DNA of 64,000 nt from Cladorhizidae sp. MBARI D1340-BT2 (Eukaryota > Porifera > Demospongiae > Poecilosclerida > Cladorhizidae): positions 19,698,977-19,762,976 of the forward strand of contig JAQNBH010000013.1 of the NCBI GenBank assembly GCA_028752905.1. Direction: 5' to 3'. The position numbers and the translations under genes were made by a program. Positions 35,601 to 47,341 of the stretch are shown piece after piece. The notes beneath the pieces were generated by a model that saw only the letters and a list, made by a program, of their open reading frames with translations, was not told where the DNA came from and did no database searches. Each line of letters starts with the position of its first letter. Position 1 is the first letter of the stretch.

Positions 35601-36129
35601 ACCTGCATAGCTTCGCGACCGCACCCCCCCCCTGACCCCCCAACCCCCATCCCCCCCACCCCGACTTCAAACAAACCTTCGCATTCTTCTGGCTATGTTT
35701 TCCACATGATTGCACATACCTCCGGGCTATATATTTTTTTACAGCAGCAAAACAAACAAAACCACAGTATGCATGCAGTCTCTGGGTATTCCATCTGCCA
35801 TCTCTTTCAATGCCTCTCCATCAACCTCTGGCATGGTAATGCCGGGCTTTGGCTAAGAAGGTTGGCCATCCGTTCTCCAGCAGTGGATGGTGTCGCTTGA
35901 TTTCGGACTTTTATTGTTGTTGTTTATGGTTTTTGCGGTTTTTGTCTTGCTTTTTTTAATTTAACTGCTGTCTTTTTGTTACTGTTGTTTCGTTGGTGTG
36001 TTGGAACTTTTAGTAGCTTGTACATTATATGAAACTATGTAATAAAACATTGATTTTTGATAACCTAAAATAAAAAAATAGGTATATATACGCAGGCGCG
36101 CCAGCCGCTTTTTATTTGGGCGGCCAATT
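35601..36129. other. C-rich then T-rich non-coding stretch
   Basis: A cytosine-rich run at 35625-35665 is followed by ordinary sequence. AATAAA at 36041 has no gene attached that I can support. Confidence 0.4.
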
Positions 36130-36900
36130 CTACAAAAATTCGAATGTCTCGCGAACTAAGTTCATGCTCAGCTGGCACTTAGAAGATATTCAGGCAAGCT
36201 AGGCATAAGAAACGCACCTGTTGGGGATCCCAGAAAGAGTTGCAGAATGCCACAGCAAGCAAGTCAGACAAAGCGGTCGCTTCTGAAGAAGGGCTCTCGG
36301 CTCGCGAGACATCAATTCTTGTGTCGACAAATAATGAAAAATGTAGGCTAGCGCTTTTTATGCTATTAACTTCTGGGACGTCCTCATCAACTTCAGCGCA
36401 TACTGAGCAGTTCTATGGGTCTGGTTCTGAGAGAGCTGACTTCACTGGAGAGTTCCGCTTGATCAAGGACCGGAGTCTCGTGGAGGCTGTGAGGACGTGA
36501 CAGTGTCGTTGTGGGAGTGCTCTGGTTGTCAAGACAAACCTGATGAACCTAGAGATGTATGTGAGAATTTAGTTGCCTTGTGACATTTGTGACAATTTGT
36601 CTGGCATATGTGAATATAGGTCTATGAATACCAGGAGCGTCATGTCTGCAACGGTTTGTGGCATGAGAAGCAACCTTCAAGAGTTCAGTCTATTTTGCCA
36701 CTGAGCTTTCAGGACCACAACATACTGAGCAAGTGTTCTGAAAAGGAGGCTCTGTCAAGTTATTTGTCTGCCACTACTAACCTGCACAGATTACGGGACA
36801 TCGATCCTGTGATGTAAAGGACCTAAAGAGACAAAAAGAAAGAACAGTCAAGAATTTGTCTGGACAACTAGTAATAAAGTTCTAAAACAAACCTCAACTT
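36130..36900 (+). CDS. Small unrecognised gene candidate, probably two or three exons
   Basis: A frame at 36240-36500 (with upstream residues HKKRTCWGSQKEL) is followed in another frame by SLWECSGCQDKPDEPRD up to a GTATGT donor at about 36557. After an intron ending AATATAG, an exon from about 36618 reads VYEYQERHVCNGLWHEKQPS ... LHRLRDIDPVM and stops near 36817. AATAAA at 36872 and 37019 follow. The CxxC and C..H pattern around the splice junction hints at a small zinc-binding unit. The frame change near 36497 means either an unseen intron or a lesion. No family recognised. Confidence 0.35.
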
Positions 36901-38759
36901 GAGAGTCCTGCAATTTTTTTCTCTTTTTTTTTTGTTGTTCTATTTTTCTTGGCGTGCCTACCTCTGTAATTTTTATTTTTGTCTCAAACTTTCAGTATTT
37001 TGGCCCTTTCTTCCGTGCAATAAAACTCTAATTTTGAAAAATAAAATATATAATAATGGTCAAATTATAATACAATGAATGAGTGTACCTCATGAAAAAT
37101 TCTGACCACTACTCTAAAAACTGTAATAAAAATGTAATGCCACTTAGTTGGCCAATTACAAAGTTTTACTGCACCCATTGAAGCTTATTGAACAACGAGA
37201 ACCACTTTAGTAGTTAATTTGATGTTTTGTAATGAAGTCTGCCAAGAGTAGCCCTACCCCCCAAAAAACATGTCTACTTGAGCCTACTTAGTACTACGAC
37301 CTGTATGTATTATCTAACCCTACCTAACTCCAATATTTTAAAGCTCTAAGATAATAAAAGCACTGTCATAGGGGGTACGGTTTAGAAGTTATGAGCCTTT
37401 GAAGGCGGACATTTTCCCCATTTTCTTTTCCTAGTCACAGTCCACGATTAAAAGCAGAAAAAGAAAAAAACAAGAAAAAAAAGTAAGGATCCATTGAAGA
37501 ATAGTCACCTGGGCCGAGGAAAATCCGATCTTCTGAAGTAGTCACCCGAGCCGGACCTTCTGAAGTATAGTCACTCGAGCACATTGGGAATTGGAGAGCA
37601 ATTATGATCGCATGCTCAGGAATGCATTCTGAAGGAAAGAAATAGCTAGCCCCACCCTAGCCTGAGCGGGTGTCACAAGAAATCTGGCATCCCAGGAAAT
37701 TTGCACCCCCATTCCAGATATCCTAGGAAATATGGAATCCCGCCAGGAAATTTGGCACCCCTATTCCTAATATCCTAGGAAATTTGTAATCCCGGGGGTT
37801 TTTTTCTCTCGCTTCTCTCTCACTCTTTTTTTTTTAATAGTTAGTTTGGCTATCTTTGTGATTCCAATGAGTAGCATTAGCATTAGTGTACCCAAGTGGA
37901 CAGTCAGAAAGAATCAGCTAGCTAAAGTTCAACTAATTGCTAAATGTCAAATGTTGTCCACATTGATGTTAGAGGTTCTGTGATCAAGGGAAGAGGATGG
38001 AGGGCCTTCAATCTGGACTATAGTCTAGTCTGACAAAATGTACTTGGTAGATCTTCTCTGAATCCGTTCCAATAAAAGAATGCCCTTTATAAGATAAGGT
38101 TAGAATCTCTCAAGCCTTAATCCAGACTTCTCTAAAGAGAGAAGAAAAGTGAAATTTGTCATGACCCGACCAGGATTTTTTACCATAATTTATGGCCATG
38201 ACAGGCTAATCAATGAGCTTTGAGAGACTTAAAAAACTAACAGTAAGGGTCTGAATACAGTGTGTTTTATAGGGTGGAAGGCACAGCATAACCATAGCTT
38301 CTGACATTGATGTCCAACATTAATGTCATGGCCTCAAGCAATACCTCCTGCTTGTCATTGGAGGCTTATGAAATCATTGGCATCGATCAATTTATATCAT
38401 GACAAATACAATCTGAATCAGTTATATTTATAAATAGATAGATTATAACTATGCAAAGCCAGGATATTTAGTACCCCAGTCCCATACATTGATATAATAG
38501 ATGTTTATAGAACAGTTACAGTGTTAATTATGACTACATTGACTACAGCACCATTTATAGTCTGGATCACTCCACACATCTTGAGGGACGGTTTGACAAG
38601 TGTCATGGAACAATTCCAAGCAGCTGTCACATGAGACCATTTTATTTCCATCCATGTTCTTCTAGTGAAAATTTTCTTGCTGGTCAGCGCATGATTGATC
38701 ATCGAACTTACACAGCAAGCCAAGGTGAATAGACTTTAGTTCTTGCAATATTGTAGCAA
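36901..38759. other. Non-coding with short degenerate tandem repeats
   Basis: Two to three copies of a CTTCTGAAGTA...GTCACCCGAGCC unit lie at about 37485-37580. Two copies of an AGGAAATTTGGCACCCC...TATCCTAGGAAAT unit lie at about 37690-37795. No gene is seen; a 72-codon minus frame at 38505-38723 is not supported. Confidence 0.45.
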
Positions 38760-39610
38760 TGTTTGTAACTATGAAACTATGTTTCATTAGGTTGGACAGG
38801 GAGAGCAAAGACACATGTTCAAATAAATTATAATTGATCAATCAGTCAACACATGTTTTCCTAGATATAGAATACACAGAGCCAAGAGACATGTTCAAAT
38901 AAATTGAAGTTGATCAAATCATGCCATCCTAGCCATAGAGTACTTTAACTCACCTCCTATAAAGTAAGGACAGACACATGGATGGATGTCGCAGAGACAG
39001 TGCACTTGAGCTCAATGGTATGCAAGTGAGCATTCTGATCTCGTGGTTATTAGTAAATATTTTACCATCAATTCTTGTTCAAGTAAGTCTGCAGTAAGTC
39101 TGTTGATAAATGATCACTAGTTACGGAGTAGAACACAGACTTGCTTCCATTGAGATTAAGTATGCTCCACCTGTTAGTTGACATTGTTATCTTTGGATTG
39201 GATCCTGTATACTCTAGTAAAAGTAATGCTACCCTTACTGGTGTCAGGACAGCTAGCTCCTACTAATACTCCTAGTAATGCCCAACCATGCCAGGAGAAA
39301 TCTACAGGTAACTCTTTCCCTCCTGATATTAGCTAGCACCTACAATACCAAACAATCCTAGATGCTGATACAGTAATACTGTAAATCGGAGTTCATTTTA
39401 TTCTCAAGAGTGAATTCTGAGGGATTTCAGGCTAGCATGGTACCTATACAGCTGTTATTGGCTTGCAGAGACAGCAGTAAAGGTAAGGAAGAGACTGTTT
39501 ATGATGACAATTTGTGATTGTCAGTAAGTTTTATATTTGTATCACTTCTTCCGCCCACTCACATAAACCAGAACAAGAAATAAAGTTTTAATATAATAAT
39601 GCTGTAGCCT
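38760..39610. repeat. R1c: diverged copy of the long repeat
   Basis: Shares TAGCCATAGAGTACTTTAACTC-type boxes, the CAGTGCACTTGAGCTCAATGG segment (also at about 12235) and GGCTTGCAGAGACAGCAGTA with the other copies. Confidence 0.7.
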
Positions 39611-39989
39611 TCTGCATATTTACAGGTAAAAATCTGGTTTTTAGCACATGTCTTACAAAACATTTTGACAAATGTTCCAATTTGAAGATATGTAAACGAA
39701 ACGAAATTTGTTATTACATTCAAAATTGAGAGCATAATTTTCCATCCTCCAACAAAGACCATGTTAAATGAGACGATTACATACATAAATTTTTTTTATT
39801 AGATCACAACACTTAAGCTGAGATGGAATTATTCTTACACAATGTAAGCATCATCAGATATGGAGGGGTCAACTGTTAGTTTAACATTTACTCTACAAGC
39901 AAGATCACCACTCAGAACCAGCTGGGCCAGGGAGATGTCTCTCAAACCAACTTAGTAAGAAGTCCTTAACAGAGATATGCAGGATGATA
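39611..39989. other. No gene supported
   Basis: Intervening sequence between R1 copies without recognisable features. Confidence 0.4.
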
Positions 39990-40825
39990 AGGTAGAGGCA
40001 CTAAGCAACTGGATACACAGATGTAGCATGATAAACAGGGATGCTAGATGAGGTTGGGTAGAATTGATAATGGAGAGGAGAGCCATAGCAACCAGTAAAC
40101 TACTAAATCAAGAATTGTGTCCATATACACATGCATGCACTTTGCTCCAGCTGCAACTAATCACCTGTTACTTCACTTGCCTAACCACAGGCAATAGCAA
40201 CAAGGGTGCAGGGGGTAAAGGTCAGAAAAAACTGGTGTAAGCAGCTTAAAGACCAACTGAGATTTTTAGCACAAGCTAGGCCTATACATAATCAGATAAA
40301 ACTTCTGACAGCTGCTGTAAAGCAACAGACAGGTGTTTATCTGACTTTAACCATTTCTCCACCTTTGGTGCGGCTTAGTACATGATGGCAAATAAAATAT
40401 ATTTAATGTTTAGATATTTTATTACACATTAGTTAGCTCAATCAGTGGATATTTCATGCCCTTTTACACACATGCTTCTAGTGACTTTTATCTTGCTGCT
40501 CAGTACATGATTGGGCATATTACTTCCACTGCAATTCAAGGTGAATAGACTTTAGTTCTTGCAATACTCTAGCACTATCAAACTATGTTGAAATAACATC
40601 AGTAAGTTGGACACAGAGAGCTGGCAGACATGTTCAGATTTATTAGAGCAGTCAAAACTTGTCATCCTAGACAGAATATTCTAACTCACCTCCTATGATA
40701 GTTTCATGAAGTAGATTGGACACATAGAGCCAGAGGGACATGTTCAAATAAATTGAAGTTTAGCAATTAGTAAAATCTTGTCACATCCTAGCCATAGAAT
40801 ACTGTAACTCACCTAATATAAAGTA
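39990..40825. repeat. R1d: copy with an empty piggyBac target
   Basis: The segment from CTTTGCTCCAGCTGC through CATCACCTGTTA-like sequence to CAACAAGGGTGCAGGGGG corresponds to the two flanks of the piggyBac relic at 46766-48265, here without the insertion. A weak relic of the signal-peptide exon (LLVAMALLSIINSTQPH, minus strand, near 40090) is present. Confidence 0.7.
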
Positions 40826-41483
40826 AGGACAGTCAGAGATGAGAGACATAAATGTATAGTAAAGTTAAGCTGTGTATTCCTAAAGCCTTTTCACATTAAC
40901 CTGGCTGGTGGGAAATTCACAACAATAATCTCTAAATATGCACATCACTTAAGATAAACAAAATTTTATTGCCCTCAGTTACCACACAATAAAATTTGGC
41001 TGGGCCTTAGCTGGCGATATCTTTCCCACGGCCCTGATTCACTACTTCAATAAGGACAAGTAAGGCAATCTGCATCCAGCACCTGCACCTAAGCAATTGG
41101 TACTCCACCTTGTCATAAAAATAGAGAACAGATGAATATATATTTCTGGGAACATCACCAGCCATATATTCAAACTTCTCTACTGCTAGATTAAAATGGT
41201 TATGCAAATTGTCAGCCTTGCTTGAGCACTGAGGTTGATCCCCTAAAAGGCAGCCTCTCAAACTTCCTTCTATGGGGTTATGTAGTATGGGGGTTAGATA
41301 GGAGCTAGTTGCTCTAAGAGTGATCCAGGAAGATAAGTAAGAGATAATACTATAAGATAGAAGGAGAAGCTTCCTAGGTGTGGCATGAGAATCAGCAAAA
41401 CCAACATGAGTATGGATAGAATGATTTCTGGAGAAGTGAGCCACAAGAAGATAGCTATTGTATGGCAAGTAGTACAATATTCA
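40826..41483. repeat. Tandem duplication, first copy (658 bp)
   Basis: Starts AGGACAGTCAGAGATGAGAG and ends at GTACAATATTCAC. The second copy begins at 41484, is interrupted after TTAA at 41524-41527 by a transposon, and resumes at 44193, ending near 44803. The copies are highly similar. Confidence 0.9.
41007..41477 (-). CDS. Unrecognised ORF of a duplicated gene family (copy 1)
   Basis: Open for 156 codons. A hydrophobic N-terminal part is followed by a Cys-containing domain with SLRGCLLGDQPQCSSKADN, FNLAVEKFEYMAGDVPRNIY, CRCWMQIALLVLIEVVNQG. The second copy keeps the C-terminal 81 codons with few changes but is frameshifted upstream. In the 5' part another frame of the same DNA encodes a signal-peptide-like ILSILMLVLLILMPHLGS, so the true exon structure is uncertain. 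May be a small secreted protein; no family recognised. Confidence 0.4.
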   Translation of the reverse strand: MYYLPYNSYLLVAHFSRNHSIHTHVGFADSHATPRKLLLLSYSIISYLSSWITLRATSSYLTPILHNPIEGSLRGCLLGDQPQCSSKADNLHNHFNLAVEKFEYMAGDVPRNIYSSVLYFYDKVEYQLLRCRCWMQIALLVLIEVVNQGRGKDIAS

Positions 41484-41523
41484 CAGGACAGACAGAGATG
41501 AGAGACATAAATGTATAGTAAAG

Positions 41524-44196
41524 TTAAGGGGGAAAGAAGGCTGCGTATCGCGTAGTCTCATATAAAGTACCATATCTTTGCTCGCATTCACTCTAGTTTC
41601 CCAATTTATATATCAAATTATAGCTTGCAGTCTGTGCTTTCTAATGGTAAGTCTCTTTTGTCATTTAGTTTCGCCATAATTTTTTCCTGGCTCATTATAG
41701 GCTCTTCCAGTGCGGACCGTAAGCCGTTAAGTAAACCACGTTGCAGTAACGACCTTTGCGAGGCTCTTATTCGGTCTATTAGTCAATCATAATGAGCACT
41801 ACAAACTGCGCGTCTCGAAATTTCGAAAAAAAGTTTTTTTGTTGCATTTTCTGAACATAGATTTATGACATCACGTTAAATTTCCATCTATAGGTATTTT
41901 TTAGTAATCTTATCAAACAAAAACTCTCGCGCAAGTTGTAGAATATAAAATTTGCTTTCAAATGAAATATTTTTTTTTATGAAAGGATAAAAAATATTCA
42001 AGTTATCATTTGAACGGTTTTTCAAAAATCACTTCAGAGATATTGAGCCTTGAAGTCCAAGCAGTTTGTAATCACATCCCAGCTGCCCCTGCTTCACTAG
42101 AATACATCCCCTCATTTACTAGAATTGTGTGTGTACAAACAAAATGTTGAAAGCAACCAATTGACTTTCACAGTCCTTTATTTTTTCAACAACAGCAGTA
42201 TCCTACATCCTAACTACAACTTCAAAACCAACAATAATTATATATATATACATACACATAAATTAAAGATGCATCAGACTTGTTACGTTGCTTTGCTAAT
42301 ATTGAATTAGCAAACATAAACACGTCATCATTTGCAGGGCTCCCATGCCCAGGTCCATCCATCGTCGCCCTCCACACATGTCTTCCGACACCCTCCAGTA
42401 ATCCCTGGAAAAAAATAGAACACAAACAAAAGTCATCCTCCAGTAATTTCTAAGCTTAACAAAAATACACATAAACAAAAGTATCTTCCAGTAATCTTTG
42501 TTTGAAATCTCTGTTTGACAATAGAAAGCAAGACACAAACAAAATAAAAATGTTACAGGTCCCCCTTGCCAGGACCATACAATGCTCCGCCCTCCATTGA
42601 AACTCTGCTGCCTCTCGATGGCAAGCCCGACACTTGTTGCACTCCCGTTTATGTGCATTTGTATACCCATCACTAATTAATGTGTGTGTACCTAAGCTTC
42701 AGTCTCTCCACTGAACGCTAAAAAAGTTTTTGTGTTCCTACAACTTCCATAGAAACCGAAGAGCCTTCAAAATTGGCTTCACAATTTACCTTGTGACCCT
42801 CAAACCATTCTGTGTAACTTGCTTCTGTTTCATCTTCAGGTCTTCGCGCACAAGCTTGAAATTAGACATAAGATAATAATCTAAAACCTCTCCAGTGTCC
42901 CAAGACATCACCGCAACCAAGCCATAATTTGATTTGTGGCCCTGTCTAAGCCATGTGCCGTCAACAGTAATACTAACATCAATGATGTCTTCATGCCTAA
43001 CCCTATAAAAATCATGTAACCTATGAGCGGCATCCAACATAATACTCTGTTACTGCATTTGCGTCACTCCCTATTGACCTAGTATATTTTAAAAAAAAAA
43101 GTGGAACTAAGAGGGGGCAACATATCCATGACTGCAGTGATGTCTTCCAGACCAGAATGACTAATTCCAGCAATGCGATCACCCAGTACTGACTGGATGT
43201 TCAAAGAATGCTTCTACAGATACAGGGTTTGAGATGTCTCGAGTGTTACTACAATTTGAACAAAAAGTAAACCATGCCTGCCCTACGGGCTTCAGTTGCA
43301 AGGGAGCTCAGTTACCAACTTATTACACCTTTCTATGACCTCTCTAAGCTTATCTAAGTTTATTATACGATTACCCTTACCTAGTTCTCCAACACCACCC
43401 GAGTCCAAAGAGGTAGAGCCAGTAGATCCAGTAGCAACAGCCACAGAAGCAGCTGAACTATCCATGAGAGCCAACTTCTTCCTGGTCATAGTCACTTGTC
43501 ATAGTCACCAATGGAACTGGCCTCTCTTCAGACATTTGCAATTGATTGCAAGGTAAGTGAAGGTTCACAGAAGGCGCTACCCCACCCACAGGATCCAAGA
43601 GACTCACTAACAAAGGAAAGGAAACAGCTAGTAACTTTTTAGTATGGAGATAAACATTAAAACTTGCCTTGCGCGGCTACTGTGACAGGCTCAACAACAG
43701 CCGCCTGTAGGGCTTTCTTCTTCTTGTCTTCACTCTTCTTGAATCCTTGGCCTTTCTGTTTAAAATGCTTCTCTGTTCTCTTCCCCATAACTCAACAGTG
43801 TAAAAGTTTCAAGTGAACCTTGACCTAAAAAAACGTGCTCATCTTAGCGGTTGCGCACTACCACCCCACCTGGCCAATTCATTGCGCAAACGACTGGTAA
43901 GGGTCTTCATGAAATTGGCAACATTTTGATATATAAAAACTGTATTTTGGGTAGGCGATCATCGCCGCCCGCCCGATTGTAGCCAGGTAAGACTGGGAGA
44001 GAACCTCTTCCAATGTGAAGTGAAATGAAATGAAATGGAATAATAATGCACTGTATAAAAATGGCTATATCTTCTGATGCAAGTATTCACTTGCTCTGAA
44101 ACTTGAAACTCAAACTCCAGACATATTATGAACCCTTTTGGGCCCATAAAAAAAAAATTGAAAAAATATGTGTTTTCAGCCCTCTTCCCCCCTTAA
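41524..44196 (-). mobile_element. 2.7-kb DNA transposon with TTAA duplications and Mutator-like transposase relic
   Basis: TTAA at 41524-41527 and 44193-44196. Inverted ends GGGGGAAAGAAGGCTG and, on the minus strand, GGGGGGAAGAGGGCTG (14 of 16 match). The insertion splits one copy of the tandem duplication exactly at TTAA. The encoded transposase (minus strand) resembles the invertebrate Mutator-like DDE domain. Classical Mutator elements duplicate 8-11 bp, so TTAA is unexpected; Kolobok and piggyBac are the families known for TTAA. Confidence 0.88.
42551..43788 (-). pseudogene. Mutator-like DDE transposase, broken
   Basis: First exon: ATG at 43788, basic peptide MGKRTEKHFKQKGQGFKKSE, ending near 43668 at AAG followed by GCAAGT, a GC-AG type donor. 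Next segment TRKKLALMDSSAAS ... LDKLREVIERCNKL (43490-43295), put out of frame by a 13-bp tandem duplication at its start and stopped at 43294. Then WFTFCSNCSNTRDISN and, after a frameshift near 43202, VLGDRIAGISHSGLEDITAV. Core: DVSITVDGTWLRQGHKSNYG, LVAVMSWDTGEVLDYYLMS (42786-43040). Further on, out of frame, HKRECNKCRACHREAAEF (about 42660-42600), the Cys/His segment that follows the core in this family. At least three lesions. Confidence 0.78.
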
Positions 44197-44334
44197 GCTG
44201 TGTATTCCTAAAGCCTTTTCACATTAACCTGGCTGGTGGGAAATTCACAACAATAATCTCTAAATATGCATATAACTTAAGATAAACAAAATTTGATTGC
44301 CCTCAGTTACCACACAATAAAAATTGGCTGGGCC

Positions 44335-44580
44335 TTAGCTGGCGATATCTTTCCCACGGCTCTGATTCACTACTTCAATAAGGACAAGTAAGACAATCTG
44401 CATCCAGCACCTGCACCTAAGCTCCACCTTGTCATAAAAATTGAGAACAGATGAATATATCTTTCTGGGAACATCACCAGCCATATATTCAAACTTCTCT
44501 ACTGCTAGATTAAAAAGGTTATGCAAATTGTCAGACTTGCTTGAGCACTGAGGTTGATCCCCTAAAAGGCAGCCTCTCAA
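44335..44580 (-). pseudogene. Second copy of the duplicated unrecognised ORF
   Basis: GCLLGDQPQCSSKSDNLHN, FNLAVEKFEYMAGDVPRKIY and CRCWMQIVLLVLIEVVNQS match copy 1. Loss of a few residues (YQLL) and an upstream frame break at about 44600 separate it from the signal-peptide-like frame at 44837-44613. Confidence 0.45.
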
Positions 44581-44867
44581 ACTTCCTTCTATGGGGTTAT
44601 GTAGTATGGGGGTTAGATAGGAGCTAGTTGCTCTAAGAGTGATCCAGGAAGATAAGTACGAGATAATACTCTAAGATAGAAGGAGAAGCTTCCTAGGTGT
44701 GGCATGAGAATCAGCAAAACCAACATGAGTATGGATAGAATCATTCCTGGAGAAGTGAGCCACAAGAAGATAGCTATTGTACGGCAAGTAGTACAATATT
44801 CACATTCTCTAATAGGATTTTGTACATATATACACATGCACCAGTTACATCACCTACACCTCCCTCA

Positions 44868-44936
44868 TCATCCTTACCCAGCCACGTCCCTCATCCTTAC
44901 CCAGCCACCTCCCTCATCCTTACCCAGCCACACACC
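44868..44936. repeat. Short minisatellite, three copies of ~24 bp
   Basis: CCCTCATCCTTACCCAGCCAC repeated three times with small changes. Confidence 0.85.
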
Positions 44937-45480
44937 CAGTCAAGTGAGCATTCTGATCACTGTGGGTATTAGTAAATATTTTACAATCAATTCTTGGCTC
45001 AAGTAAGTCTGTTGATAAATAATCGCTGGTTATGGAGAAGAACGCTGACTTGCTATCATTGAGATCAAGTATGCGGTAACTGTCAATTGACATTGTTCCC
45101 CTTGGATGTTATCCTGTTATCTTGTAAAGGTATTGATACCCTAACTGGTGTCTGAACAGCTACTAGATCCTACCAATGCTTCTACTAATGCCCAACCATC
45201 CAAGGAGAAACCTACAGGGTAACTCTTTCCCTCATGATATTAGCTAGCCTACAATGCCAAAACATCCTAGATGCTGATGTAGTATTTCATAGGGGAGTGC
45301 ATTTTATTCTCTGGAATGAAGAGATTCTGAGAGATTTCAGGCTAGCCAGGTGCCTATAGAGCTTTCATTGGCTTGCAGAAACAGCAGTAAAGGTAAAGAA
45401 GAGACTGTTTGTGATGGCAATTTGTGATTGTCAGTTAGTTCCATTATTTGTTATATTTTTATCTCTTCCTCACTTAACAT
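44930..45480. repeat. R1e: diverged copy of the long repeat
   Basis: Shares GTGAGCATTCTGATC, CAATTCTTGGCTCAAGTA, GATATTAGCTAGC and GGCTTGCAGA.ACAGCAGTA with R1b and R1c. Confidence 0.7.
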
Positions 45481-45868
45481 TGGAGTACATCTGGCATTTT
45501 ATTGGGGAGGTGACTTGGACTGATGCAGTCAAAGTTGAGATCCATAGACTGCACTCAATTCTTCCAAGTATCATTGAACTACAAGGAGCAGCAACTGGGT
45601 ATTGATTGTTGCTGTAATTATTCACTGGTAGTTCATGCACATAATAATACAAAATTGCTATATGTTTTGTTCCCTGGTAGTAAAGTTACCATAATCATTC
45701 AGCAATTAACTATCATCAATGAACTTTCATGACAATTAACACAGTATCATGCAAGGCTTGTGTTATGGTTGGCTTTCACAACCAAGATTACCCAACTGGC
45801 AGGAAACATTTTTGGTGTGAAGCATGGTTGAAAGCTACAACCAAGTGTTTGTGTGTCTCAGTGTGACA
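45481..45868. other. No gene supported
   Basis: Open frames on both strands are short (60-69 codons) and unrecognised. Confidence 0.35.
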
Positions 45869-46728
45869 CTATTTCTCTGACATTTGAAAAATTTTGTGTG
45901 AAGCAGATGAACTTGCCTTGTAGTAAGTTATTAAGACATCTTCAAATAATAAAAGATGACTGTCAGTTACAAAACTAACACTATAAACGTTTTCCAGGTC
46001 GTTGCTATTTTGCGAGCATAAATAGTTGTGTTTGCTCGATCGACTCCAAACACCAAGCTCAAATTCATGAAGAGGTAAGTAGTTGGAATCAGCGAATGTA
46101 GTGGAGATATAGACTAGTATATGTGCATTGATGGGGCCATCAAGCACAAACTCATCCTCTAACTAAACCATAGATATCTGAAGTCCTGTTGCATGTACAA
46201 CAGAGACATCCACTATGTAATAAGAGTAATGCATTGCAGAAATGTTACACTCCTGACCAAAGTTTTCTACTCTTACAGTAAACCTATCACCAAACACATG
46301 ACCATCCTCCACTGGACTTAGGGGCAACATTGACAGAGAGTTCTCCATTAGACAATGCGTAAATGTATCAGCTCTTTTTGCTCTATACATGTTTGATGTG
46401 AGGCTTAATAGTTACACATGGCCTGTTAGATAGAAAAGCTTAGCTAAGGGTTTCTAGAAGTTAAGTTTTCTAAGGCGAGTCCTGCGATGTCAAATCTTCA
46501 AACTTTCTAAGGAAAGGCTTGCCAAGCTACTCTGTAAAGTCTCTCTAAGGAAGGACTTGCTAGCTACAAGAGGTTCTGTGAGGGCTTTAAAAAGGGGCAA
46601 CTATTAGACAACTAGCTCCTCAGATGTGGCATGAGAAACAGGGATGCTATTTGAGGTTGGGTAGAATCAATCATGGAGAGGAGAGCCACAGCCAAGAGTA
46701 AACTACCCAGCATTGTGTACATATTCAT
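45869..46728 (-). pseudogene. Possible secreted or surface protein gene relic
   Basis: Minus strand. An ATG at 46728 opens a good signal peptide, MNMYTMLGSLLLAVALLSMI, then DSTQPQ. From 46390 a frame reads MLPLSPVEDGHVFGDRFTVR, VENFGQECNISAMHYSYYIV, then one TAG (46165-46163). The same frame continues with EDEFVLDGPINAHILVYIST and LPLHEFELGVW to 45869. The alternating hydrophobic pattern suggests an extracellular beta-sandwich. The single in-frame stop and missing splice evidence make it a relic or a gene with an unseen intron. No family recognised. Confidence 0.35.
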
Positions 46729-47341
46729 ATGTATGTACTTTGCTGCAGCTGTAGCTCATCACCTGTTAGCACTTACGCGGTGTCAATTGAAAATGTCACA
46801 ATAATCGTACGTGCGTTATACTCAAACCAGAAGCAATCAACTGGGTGCAGCATTGTTTTTTTAAACCTTGTGCTGGGGAAGAAATGGTCTGTTGTTAGCT
46901 GCTCGTACGGCATATTTACTACTCTAAAATTGATCAAACAACAGAGACACATCCAGGGAACATTGGTTATCTCAGCAAACTGTAAGTATTCGATTGCCAG
47001 AAAAAAAATCGTATTGATTGTATTGGTATTTTATACCTTTGTTTAGAAACTAGTCATTCTTCTACTACTTTCTCGCAATTTTTGTATGTTAGTCGGCTGC
47101 TTAGACTATGCAAAGTATGCTAGATTTGTCTCTATGCTGTGTTGTAGCTATATGATTGGCAATTTAGGTTGGTCGGAGCTATTTTTTTACATTGTCTACT
47201 AAACTTTACCTGGCTAAATACTATCTATCTAGCTACAAGAACAAGATTGTCAGCAACAATAACAGCAAAAATCCATTTGAATACCTTGCTAGATCAAGTA
47301 CAATGTTTTGTAAGAAGATAATTGAATAACAATATAGAACA

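Larger units (their letters stand above)
41484..44803. repeat. Tandem duplication, second copy, split by a transposon
   Basis: Sequence 41484-41527 plus 44193-44803 equals one copy of 40826-41483. The intact first copy gives the pre-insertion site AAAG-TTAA-GCTGTG. Confidence 0.9.
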
